A DNA stretch of 64,000 nt, taken from NCBI RefSeq assembly GCF_901709675.1, contig NC_051092.1, positions 8,328,491 to 8,392,490 of the forward strand. Reading direction: 5' to 3'. Positions 12,801-24,800 of this stretch are shown piece after piece. Positions within the stretch are counted from its first letter, which is position 1. Each line of letters starts with the position of its first letter. The position numbers and the translations under genes were made by a program. The notes under the pieces were generated by a model. That model was not told where the DNA came from. It did not search any database and saw nothing but the letters and a program-made list of their open reading frames with translations. This stretch comes from Syngnathus acus. Its lineage: Eukaryota; Chordata; Actinopteri; Syngnathiformes; Syngnathidae.

Positions 12801-15800
12801 ATAAGAATCAGCCACAACATTTATATACACTGGAATATCGGCGCATAATGGCTTGTAAATGTAAATGGTGTGTTCGAATAAAAATAGTTGATTGATTGAC
12901 TGAATATAGAATTGAGATTTTCGACATTGGAAATAGGAACTTGAGATGGGAGGACTCAGTTTATTGTTTGGGAGGACTGTGTTTATTGTTTTGTTTTATG
13001 TAATGAGTGATAACTAAAGACATCCTTGGTGCGGAAATAGAGGTAGAATAAATATGGCAGTGAGCAGTTTCAGTGCTTCGAAAGCCAAACAGATGGCCTG
13101 CTGTAGTACTACGTCGAAAGAGCTTCTGCAGTCTCCGTCTCCAGATGGGATGCATGAAGTTTACCCCCGGGGAATCAGTCACAGCATCATACAGACGTTT
13201 TGGTGTGAAAATAATATTCACTTGTTGAAGTAAATCTGTATTGTTCATTTCACATTTTAATTGTTGTAGTTAATAAATATAAAGTAAATTGCAAGAACTG
13301 GTGGATTTGGCTGTGTTATGACAACATAAACTGGGAAATGAATAATCATTATCGAGATTAATGAAGATATCGATCCGGACTGCTTTACTACTGTAATGAA
13401 ATGGACAAATGTGGATACTACTTGAGGATCAGTTGAACAGCCGCATTGATTTGGAAGGAAAGCTGTCCATGATTTATTGCAACAGCAGGAGTTTAAACGC
13501 CAACTTTAGAAAAACACAGGACTATCTATTGGCATTGGATTAGGTCTTTGAAAAACTTGAACTAAAGATGTTTGGAGGCGGGGTTCCACCTTGAAGGATA
13601 CAAATTTGTCTGCAGGAGCAACAAATCTAGTGGAGGAGTTATGCTCTATACTGAAACATTAGATTCCTTGTCAGTGGTGGTAGAAAATGTATTAGAATGT
13701 GTATCAATTGAAGTCAATATGAGAAAAGACAAAAAAAAAAAACGGTAATAATCATGAGTGATTTGCTCGCTAATCTGAATCAGAAGGAGGCCTTACAAAA
13801 ACAGTGAAGATTTCATTGCTAAAACAATACCAATGTCGACATGTCAACATGATAAAATATACTGTGAGTTATTATGACTATCGGCTTATATCACGTCTAG
13901 CATTCCAAGCAGGGCCAGTGCCCTAGACCTCATTGCAATATCTGAAACTTGGATTATAAAGACTCTTATGAACCCCCCAGAAAGCAGATCATTCGGACAC
14001 TTGGACAAAAAAATAAATTATGAACAACCATGTTGTTGCTGTATACAACAACAACAACAAGGACATCACTCTAGTTTTTTGTAGTAGCAAAAGTAACATA
14101 TAGAAGTGTATCTATGGAGCTAGGGGATGTAAATTCTTGGTTGTGAGTTTTTTGTAATCAGATATTAATACCTTTGAACAAGATTCCTCAATGAGATCTC
14201 AGGTGTTTAAATAGTTTACAATAGTGTGTTTATTTCATGTTTACCATTACCACTCTATCTGACTGACAACTGACATTTGGCGGTGGTGTTGAATGTTCCA
14301 GCTTGACAGGTTAAACATTACCAGTGGAAACATTATGTTTGTCTATTGAGGTGCATGTCGATTAATTTGTAAACTAAAAAGATACCACCGAATTAAACAA
14401 TTATTACCCTTTGCTTGCCCTGTGAAGTGATTACCCTGCCTCATTACACTTGTTTGACTTATGGCAAGATGTGATTATATCGTCTTATCAAATGTGCTGA
14501 CCCCTTACTTGCTGAAGCCTATGAAGTCCTCTGCATGCTGGTGAGGAGATGCTCGCTGGAGATCTATTATAGTGTTTATGTCAGCAGTATAAACTAATTG
14601 CACTGAGGGGAACTTAAGTCCCATTTAGGGCTGTTTAAGTAGAGCTATTAACATACTTCAACCCTAAAATGTGGGCATGATCCCCGTCACTTATTTCGCT
14701 TTGTGTGCTCCAGAGGGTGTTGTAAGTCCAGCACCCCACGAAGTCGAAACATCATATTGTACTGTATATAGTCAAGTACGTATATAGCCTAATTCAATTC
14801 GTATGGGTTACGAAGTGTATGTCGTATTGTACTGTATATAGTCAAGTACAGAGCTACTAAGAGTGTCAACATATTGTATTTCATTTGTTGAAAAGAACAA
14901 AAACGAAGTCCTCCCTCAGCAGGGATTGTCTAAATACACAAAATCTAATCTTAGCCCACCGCTTACCCATATGCCATTGAGTCTATTCCCACTAATTGTG
15001 TAAATACAGTAATATATCATGTAAGGAGGGACACATTTCTTGAAAATGTATGTTTTAGAACTGACTAGAGTTATGTATTAATTATTTGAGTAGAGACTTC
15101 TATAGAAAAGCATTGACATAAATCCAATGGTTTATTTTTTCATTTATTTATACTTTTCTGTCCTTTCAACTACACCATTAGATGTCGACAATGGAATTGG
15201 AGGCATATGTGAGCAGTCAGTTTGATGCGCTTCGCAGAGCGGTATCTCTGGAAGAAAAAAGGACTCTACACCTTTTAGACCTCAAAGAGGCATTCCTGAC
15301 AGCAGCTGCTGCAGAGAAGATTGCAGAGATCAACGTCCAAACTGAGCGTCTCCAGGAAGAAATGGCCAGCATTACACACCAGCTATGCTTGTTGGACAAG
15401 GCAACAACAATGAGCCCCTCACTGGCAGTAAAAGCCATCGTAGGAGCATCAGAACTGGAGCATCGATTAACGGTAACCTTCTCTCCATCCTCATGACCCA
15501 TCCTGTACTTCTTAATGGTGTCTCCTACTCCGAAAAAGCTCACAGTCTAACAGAATGCTCATTCATTGTGTACCTCGCTTAGGTCATCCTTAAATATTAT
15601 TGGTCGGTCGGTCAGCCAGCCCAACCATGCCTGAAACCATTATGCCCCGCTTTGGCATGAATGAATTAATTGTGGCGTTTCTACAACAATTATCTCACAT
15701 TGCAGGAATTATAAATGTGTGCCCCCATGTATACGCAGTATGCACAGTTACTGAGATGCAGCAGCGCACATTGAATGATTATTCAAATCTTTTACACATC

Positions 15801-18800
15801 AGTTGAATTACCATATTTTCCGGACTATAAGTCACAGTTTTTTTTCATAATTATCATATTACAGAACTCTCAAAAGGCTTAGCAGAAACACATTTTTTTA
15901 ACAGTTTTATTAGTGAAATTGAGAGAATTTTAGAATCTGAGCTTCTGAAGGAACCACTTGTTCTTGCCTGTCTTGTACCTGCAAAAGGGCAATGGACCCA
16001 ATCAAGATGACACCAAGGTGAATTTAACAGGTTGGAACTTTCCGGAAAAGGAAGCTCACCTCTCTTCAAAATTCATCTTTGCTTATCGTCTGGCTTTGCG
16101 CTTTACACCGGGATCCCTGAAGACGTCCTCATTTACCGCAGTTTTATCCAGGGGGATGTCCACGGAGTATCTATGCAACAAAAACATTTAAACCTCCAAA
16201 TGCAAAGTGTTTTCCAAGCACGCAGACCAAAGGTGCAGCCAGAGCACCAACCTGGTGGGCATGAGGTGGTTGTAATTGAAGAACTTAATGAAAGCCTTGA
16301 TCTTGGACCTCTTAGCCAGCTTCTTCTTGCTCATCGTAGCGGTCACCTTGCGGGGGTAGCGGTCAATGCCGGCCACCAGGGCATGGTCATCGATATTCTG
16401 ATTCACACAAGATGGAAGACACTCTTCATGTCAGAAACTTTTCAAATGGAATTAATTACATTTGGTGTCTTGCGATAAAAGTTCAATTTGTTTTGGTGTG
16501 TGCACCTCAGCCACCTGGGGGGAGTATGATGCAAATGCACACAAAGAAGAGTTCCACAACTTTGTAAGATGCAGTGCTGCAAGTCATTTTATACAAAGCA
16601 AAAAGACTATGCAGATTGCCTCTTAAAAACAATGTATGTCAGCACGACGCTGAAACATTTCTGTAATGTTGTGGCTCAAAAAACATCTTTCTGCTACTAC
16701 TTCAAATGGTAAGTCATTTGTCTTTATTTCAGTTGTATTTTACGGTGTCTTTATTTCAGTTGTGTTTTACGGCAGCTACGTTAAGCAATCTACAACGAGC
16801 TCCTTCCTTGACATAAATCTAATGCTTAAGTTGGTTGTCGTTTTAAAACTTGTTGTGTGTCTTTACCTTAACAACGACAGCTTTGCAGCCGGCGTAGCGT
16901 CCAGCCAGGACCATTACCACCTTCCCAGGTTTCATGAACTTGCCCATTTCTGCACGGTTTACAAGAAGCCATCAGCGAGGCATCGCCGCAACATTAGAAC
17001 AAGTTATTGAGTAGAAGGAAGGGAGAAGGAACATTTTTACCCGAGGGTTTGATCTTACTGATGCAATTAAATAATGCATTTAATGTTCAAGCAGAGAATG
17101 GGTCTATTAAGAAAACCTTGTCAATAAGCAATTACATGCTATTGGCTGGTAAGATTAAACATGCCACACAAAGAAAATGTGCATGGTTCTAACGAAAAGA
17201 AATTAGCCACCTTAAATTATGCCTTTACTGATAAGTGTATCTATTTCTATGCTTGTCAGCCTTTGTCAGGATAAATGACTGTGGTTTGATTGTTCCAGAG
17301 GCTCGAACTGTATCTTCACTCTTCTGCCTTTTAAACCCAGTAACAGTTAACATGCTCCCTCACCTCTCTTTTAAAAACTGAAGAGGAAGCATTTACTGCT
17401 CTGTGGCTACAAATTAAAACATCACATTGCTGTATTTGTCTTAGGTTACCATCAGCCAGGGTATCTTTAGTTTACTCTTGATGCTGCAATGGGTTAGTTA
17501 CGTATCAGTCGTGGTTGTATCTCTGCTGCGGATTGCTCCTATAACTGAGAAATGATGGGCTTCGTTCATTAATTGATTGCTGATGGTGATTAGACCCAAA
17601 ATCTGCATTCGCTATTCGTTTACCATTTAAACAGCAAATCCCAAATCACTTTAAATGGGTCACTCATTGTACTTTGGCCAAAAAAACACGTCATAGTCCA
17701 AAAAAATGAAAAATGAAATTTGGTCATAATGTTAAATGGAGTGCACTTACCCACACCAGGGCTCGCAAAGCTTTTTGAAAGCAAGAGCTACTTCTTGGGC
17801 ACGGATTACTTTCAGTGACTACCAGTTTAGTACACACTTCTAAAATAACAAATTTGCTTAAATTACTTACTATATCGTAGTGTGGCAGTATGAAGCACAC
17901 GCAGCTGACTTTGCAAACACGTTTATTCCAAGACTGCCTGCCAACAACATTGGCAAAATTCAAGTCTTCAAAGCAACAAATACAACATGATGCAACAAAG
18001 GGCACACAAACAACTCCACCCCAAACTGCAGGGCTGCTGGGTGAGAGGCCTGGTCCATAGGTCTGCCACATTAGTAACAATATTAAATAATAATAAACAC
18101 CAGCAACTTTTCCAGCCTTGAAATACCGTATTGCCCCGAATATAAGACGACCCTGATTATAAGACGACCCCCTCTTTTTCAAGACTCAAATTTGAAAAAA
18201 GACTTTTTGAACACCAAATTACATTTTTATACAGAAAATAATTACATTACATCTGAAACAAATGATTATAACAATATTTTTGAGAGAAAAAGCATGTTAT
18301 TTTGCCTCATTCAAATCATGCAAAAACTGTCTGTCACATCTTAATATCTGAACATTTAAATATGTAAACTAAAGTGCAATCACATTTGTAAATGAATGGA
18401 TTCTAGTTTTTGTGTTTTTCTGTGATAAAACAACAAAATTGCAATAACTGCATTAACCATCAAAGTGAAGTCTAATTGTAACTGTAGTCTTGAAACAAAT
18501 CTGAATAAGGAAAAACATTGCAATAAAATAATGCAAACTGGTTTAAATTTGAGAGTAGCTGAGATTCTTCGTTGCAGGGGTTCACTTTGGCATTCGCTTT
18601 AAAGATATCTGGCGCCATCTAGCGTTGTGAATGGGTATAATGTCTAGACCCCGAATGTAAGGCGACCCCCACTTTTTCAGTCTTATTTCAATGCAAAAAA
18701 CATCGTCTTATATTCGGGCCAATACGGTACTGTGTTGTGCACTGTGCACGCAACCTGGACCATTAGCTAAGCGGTTAGCATTCTGTGCTCCCAAGCAAGT

Positions 18801-21800
18801 GATGAGTTGGTTGTGGGTCTATCCCTGACTAGGAGGAAAACCATCCGTGACAGAGAAAAAAAAAACTATATCATTATAAAATCAATTATAAATCTTTAAA
18901 ACATGTATGGGCGGCTGAGTGGAGCATTGGTTACCACGTCACCTCACAGTTCAGAGGTGTCTGGATCGATTCCGGCTTTCCCTGTGGTCACAAAGTGAGA
19001 GTGAGAATTTATGGGCCTGTTTTGGAGCCACACCAGCTGTGGCCCTAGTTAATGTGAATTATGTTGTTTACCTTGTACTTTATTACCCATGACACCTGCA
19101 CACTTACTTTTAGTATTTTATTCTTGGTAAATTTTTGTCTTTCTCTCTGTTTGCAGCGTGACTTTGAGGCCAGACCAAGGTAAGGAAGCCACTTTGATCC
19201 ATGTTCACCTTTCCAAACTAAGGGCACATTAGAAACACCTTTTTCAGTATAACGTCATAAGGGGCCTGCCATTTTAGTGGGATTAATAAAACATGCAAAT
19301 TGCACTTGAATGTTCCTCATAACAGATTCATGAGAAAGCAATCACTGACCAAAGGACAAAACTACTGTCGACACTGCTCTTCTCATAAATATATTTCAAT
19401 TTGCACTATTTCAATTCTTTTAAAGACAGAACATTACATTTGCATTCGATCAACCTCCTCCATGCTATCCCTAATGAAGTGGCCAGCTCAACTGGCGGAA
19501 AACAAATTGTGCTGATGTAGTTGTTGAAAAATTGTGAATATGAACCATGAGATCAGTAAGGTGTGACTGTCGTTGCGCATTGAACTCAAGTATCAACGTG
19601 GATGAATTTGCTTAAATAATACAACGAAATTTCCACCATGTCAGTGCTCCCCAACATTTTTTCCACCGGGGTCCAGTCCATGCAAGTCTATATAACCTTT
19701 GTGAACTTGCAACCATTCAGTGACCAAGTTACCTTATTCACTTATTTTGATGATGTTCAGTTTGGCGAACAATTCTATATTGTTTTGAGTGGTCCCGTGG
19801 GGCAGAGAAAATTGCTCCACGGACGAGGGGTTTGATTTGACTGCTCTCCGGCAAGCAAAGGAACAAACAACATCCATATTTTGATGGGCAGTCGCGTCTG
19901 TGTTCATTTGTAATGAAAGGACTCTTTTTACCTTGGTCTGTGTCAGACCATTTCAAACACTTTTCAATCTTAGACTTGCCCTGTGAGAAAAAGGAAGGGC
20001 CTCTTGCACTTTCTGGTTGTGTACCTGTGCTCTTCTCAAAGTGCCCCAAACAGAACAACATACAAATCTCTCTCTCACTCTTTCTCTCTCGCTCTCTCTC
20101 TCTCAATATATAGTGTTTATATTATACATTATTATTATTTTTTTAGCGGCGCTTACTGAGCCCAGGAATACACATCAGCACCCTTCTGATCAGGAATATA
20201 CATCTCCGTTAGTCATTCTTTGGGTCACACTGGAGCTCACGTAAATGGAGAAGCTACAATTAAGGTATTTAAATATGTTTTACGTTGAGGTCTTGTTTGC
20301 TCTCAACAAAAATGGATGAGGAGCGTTGACTGCTAGTGAAGCGAATTTGTGCGTTACATATCTCGCATATCAGCTGCATATTGTGCATATGTAACATATA
20401 ACTTGCTTGCAAGAGATTCCCAATGCACATGAGCTACTTGCTATGGTTCACGTGTGAGATACAAAAGGCACGAGTGTGTCACTAATATATGTAAAGCTCG
20501 CACGTGACTTACTTCTTGCGAGCACAGGTTGTAAGTGTTGAGCGCATGTTATATCTATCATATTGTCTCCAGTGTTCGATATTTACTGAGTGGAAAACAA
20601 TATGTCATTAATGATTCAGCCAGTATTATGAGCTCCCAGGTTGAAGCAGATGGCAGCAAGGCTGGGCCGAAGGGTGAGATGACGCTGCCCTTGACCAAGG
20701 TTAACTGCTACCTCTTACTACATTCCCTGATATAATTACTCCCCGTATTGCACTAAATTGCAGTGTTGCGGAATCTTTTGTAGCTAGTGGAAAATACCGT
20801 TGTCTTATAAATAACGAATAGCTTTTTGTTTTTAGCAATATCTTCAAGGGAGATTCGTATGTGTGAATTCATTGTCTAGCATGAGTTGGCTGCATTGCAT
20901 GGATGACTTGGGGTGACAAAATATCCTTGATCAAATTTATGTAAAATTCCCGGAATGTTCTAAACTCTTTTTCAGATGCCTGGATTGTACTGAGCAGATT
21001 ATTACTCTTTGGGAAGGTTGCCGTATCGTAGAGATCTGTGAATGTTTCCCATAGCTGATGTTATTTTGTCATTTCTTAGGTGTATAAAGAATAGACAGCG
21101 CCTCTGGTGGTATCAGCCATGTCGTGCCCTCGATTTTGTCTGAAATGCTTCAAGACATGAATAATTAACAATGAATTCCACACAATCTCCTGAATTCTTG
21201 ACAATCCATTAATTTATCTCCAGGACCCCCAAGTTAAATTAATTTATCTAACAGGGTAAGAGGAAAAGTGTAACAGGAGAAAAGAGGCAGAAATCCATAG
21301 AGGATTTTCTACAAAAGAAATCGAGAGAAAAATTGATAATGCAGCAAAAACAGAATTCTGCTGTCTGAGCCCAATATCACTCAAGACAAAGTGTTCCCCT
21401 CACACTATAATCCCCATACCCACACACATCTTTGCACCAGTTGCATATCAATGCAGTGCTTACCAAGGTCTTCTAAATTCAAATCTCAATTCTGCTCTCA
21501 GGTCATCCACCAGACTGTTGCCTTAATGAGATGCATTTTAATTTAAATTAAATTTAAAATGTCATTTCTCTGATTTAACAATTACATGCCTTGCTTCTCC
21601 TGACCCTCCCTTCATTTTTTATTTCCTTACATTTATATATATTATATTTATTTATTTGTATGAACACTATGAAGCTCTTGCACATATTGGTCCTTAAAAT
21701 ATGTTTTATTGTGTTTTATGCGACCTGTGGAATTTATTACTTAAAAGAAAATCAATTAATACGATGTTGAATTTAGCTTTGTCGGATACATTCCAAAAGC

Positions 21801-24800
21801 AATCAGTTAATTTCAGGGGTACAATGTGTACACTAGATCGAATTCAGTGAGTTGCTGACTTGTTCACGATTATCCACGATATTTTAAAAATGAAGGAACT
21901 ATGAACGAACTAAATGAATTATATGATCAAAACTGACGATTCAATGTTAGAAATACCAAGTCTTTAGGCATGGCTGCTTTCCAATGGTTGGAGAATATTT
22001 AAAAGAAACAAAAAAGAAAAAAAAAAACATAGTATTCTGCATGTGGCAACTTTGCTTAAGGAGACTAATGGTGACCGATAGAGCACTTAAATCAATGGAA
22101 TCAGAATACCAGTCAGAATGGGAATTTTTGAAAGTTTGGCACATTCACTATAATTACAAAAGAGGTGTATGCAGTCAACTTTAAGTAATACCCCTTAATT
22201 AGTCAGCAATATTAAACTACCCTACATTTTCCTTTATTGACTAGCCTCACAGTTTAACACATATAGATTTGCATGTTCTTGGAATAAAAATAAATAAATA
22301 AATACTACGACACACGCACGCACACATTCACATACAAATGTCATTATTTATAATAATAAATGACTGTATGTACATAGTGTTAAGACCAAGAGGACAAGGG
22401 AACCCTAAATAACAGCTCTTAATATTGCAAATTAGTATGTTGACATTTGGTTATATGATGATGGTTGTCAGCCATTAGAATTTGAAGTACACCTTCTGTC
22501 ACAGTTATTATGAAACTTAAAAACAATGTGAGGTTTGTATATGAGAGACATGTAGCCTTTCGTGGCTGTGAATGAATCACATTGCTCACATATTGACTTC
22601 ATAATTATAGCTTTCTATGAATACCTAATTGGGGCTGATTCTACAACAGCTACATTGGAGTAATCAACAGAAGGCAACATTTTGATGAAAATCACCATGA
22701 AGAAGCTGCCAACACGATGATAAAGTCGCTCTTCCAGCAACAACAAAAAAAAAGATCTTAACATACCATCACATATTCTTGTTCCCAATAGAGGCTCTTT
22801 CTTCCCAAAGGCAGACCCATCTTTTTAGAATTTTTACAATTTTTTTTAATGAAAATTTTAAATATTGGTAATAATACAAATCTAAATCTACATTAAAAAA
22901 TCATTGCCTCTAAACCTAATAACTGGTTGGGCCACCCACAGCAGCAACAACATAAACCAAGCGTTTTGTGTTACTGGCAGTCAGTCTTTCACATCTCTGT
23001 GGATATATTTTGGCTCACTCTTCCTCTCCGAATTGCTTTATTTCAGCAACATTGGCAGGTTTTCGGGCATGAATGGCCTTTTGAGAAATATGCCACAGCA
23101 TTTCAATCAGATTCAAATCTGGACTTAGACTAGGCTATTCAAAAACCCCTCCATTTTCAAGTTTTTTTTCTTGTTCCACACTTTTTGACCAATTCAAACC
23201 ATTCCAACTTGAAACTGTTCAACTCAATCCTATCACTCTTTTTTCCCCCAAATAAAATCAAAAATTAAGGCTACAATTGTATTTATTTTTTGCTCTGTCT
23301 ATATTTTTGATCATTCCAGAGATTAATTTAAACAAATATTGAATATCCTTTTTTGATTTTGCTGCTCTGCCTCTTGACCCTGAAAGGTTCAAGTTGTAGA
23401 AAATGTTCATGATGCCGATTTGTGGACAGTTAGAAGACGGTGCAATAACTGTTACGGAATTACCTATCCAGATCGGGACTGCCTCTGCAATTCTCTTCTC
23501 GAGACATACACTCATACACATATACATACGTATAGTATACACACACACATGCACATTTCATTTTGCTGCAATAGAGTAACATTTCTGATCTCTGTTTGTA
23601 GAAGATGTGGAAAGATAGTGGCAGACTGAATCAAGGTGCAATGAATAAGTGCCTTATCAAGCCCCTGGCCCCCGGTTAGAAGTGTCAAGACAGAATAGAC
23701 ACACACACACATACTCACAAATGTTGGCAGACATCTCCCTTCCCATAGCTGCTGCAGATGGACATCTGCAACATCAACATCACAGCAAATGTTTGTTGAC
23801 TCAGTGGGATGGGACATCTCCCTCACTCAGTCCACAGTGTCCCTCTGTTCAGTTGTCATCCAAGAGAGGCAAGGGAAGTCTTTGTGAAGGTTTAATTCAG
23901 TAGCCCTACCACAAGACCTAAGACATTGTGTAGACTAAAAGGAAACATTCCTTACATATAATAACTGTATTGGAATGTGAAGTAACCTTCCCAACCTGTT
24001 ACTCTTCTGGTAAGTATTTTCAGGCTAACTAGCTAGAGCACATTAAGACTGATGGCAGTGTATTTTTATGCTGTATTTTATTTTTCAATACTCTAACTCA
24101 ATACTCTAAGTCGAGGTCTTCAATGGTGGAATGGAGGATCCATCTTATCCCCCTTGCCTTGTCCTCAGGGATTCTCCCCATTACCCAGTCTATTACAGGA
24201 TTGAAGAGTACTGACATCACACATCCTTGGCGGACTCCAGATCCTACAATAAAGCTGGTAGTGCTTGTTCCCACGATGCACGAAAAGCCGATATAGCCAA
24301 CTTCCCAGCTTCAAACATGGTTCGAACATTCCAGAAGCCAAACTTGAGTTTGGTGCTCAGAATCCACTTCTTTGCACCACCAACTTCCTGAGTGATGTCA
24401 TTGGAGGCGGTCATACGAGTTTGTTACTCCTGCGGGCCTTTGCATCTAGATTTCCGTAGGTTTCTTTTGTTGTTGTTTCCGTAGCATATGGGATATTTTA
24501 CAGAATAGGGTTGCGACCCCTATATCAAACCAACGGCCATTCCTGACCAGTTGGAGTGGGTGGAGGTGGTTTGTTAGTCCTCCCATACTCCTCTTGCCTT
24601 CCAGGTAATCAATTACAGACTCACACGACATGAGACCAGGCAGGACAAGCTGGCTCGGCACGTCAAGCCCAACCAACTCCTGTTACCATATGAGTGGCAG
24701 TTGACTTGCAATCTGCCACAATTGGCACCATGAGACAGCCTAATAGCCAGTTTAATTCTTTGTTTAATTCAGTCTGTTAGCTCTGTTTGTTAATTCAGTT

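Larger units (their letters stand above)
7672..15181 (+). other. trim44: trim44 intron 2
   Basis: A 7.5-kb intron. It holds a SINE-like repeat (8868), an hAT-like end (9215), LINE endonuclease debris (13463-14018) and the 25-bp direct repeat (14755). A segment at 11260-11600 rich in GACAGG and GGCAGGG motifs may be another old repeat. Confidence 0.8.
15473..19156 (+). other. trim44: trim44 intron 3
   Basis: A 3.7-kb intron with the antisense rpl27 copy, a solo MITE end, a complete 606-bp MITE and a SINE head. The stretch 17745-18120 also looks repeat-derived (GGGCTCGCAAAGC, GAAAGCAAGAGCTACTTCTT), but its family was not assigned. Confidence 0.8.

Noticed and set aside
15930-16947. Processed (retrotransposed) rpl27 pseudogene
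   Set aside because: Three introns with GT-AG ends interrupt the coding sequence at matching phases and there is no poly(A) tail, so retrotransposition is excluded.
18909-18990. tRNA gene
   Set aside because: A and B boxes are present but no cloverleaf or proper acceptor stem can be formed, and the following sequence is the body of a fish SINE.
22920-23160. Functional Tc1 transposase
   Set aside because: Only the C-terminal part remains, with at least one stop and no upstream catalytic Asp region.
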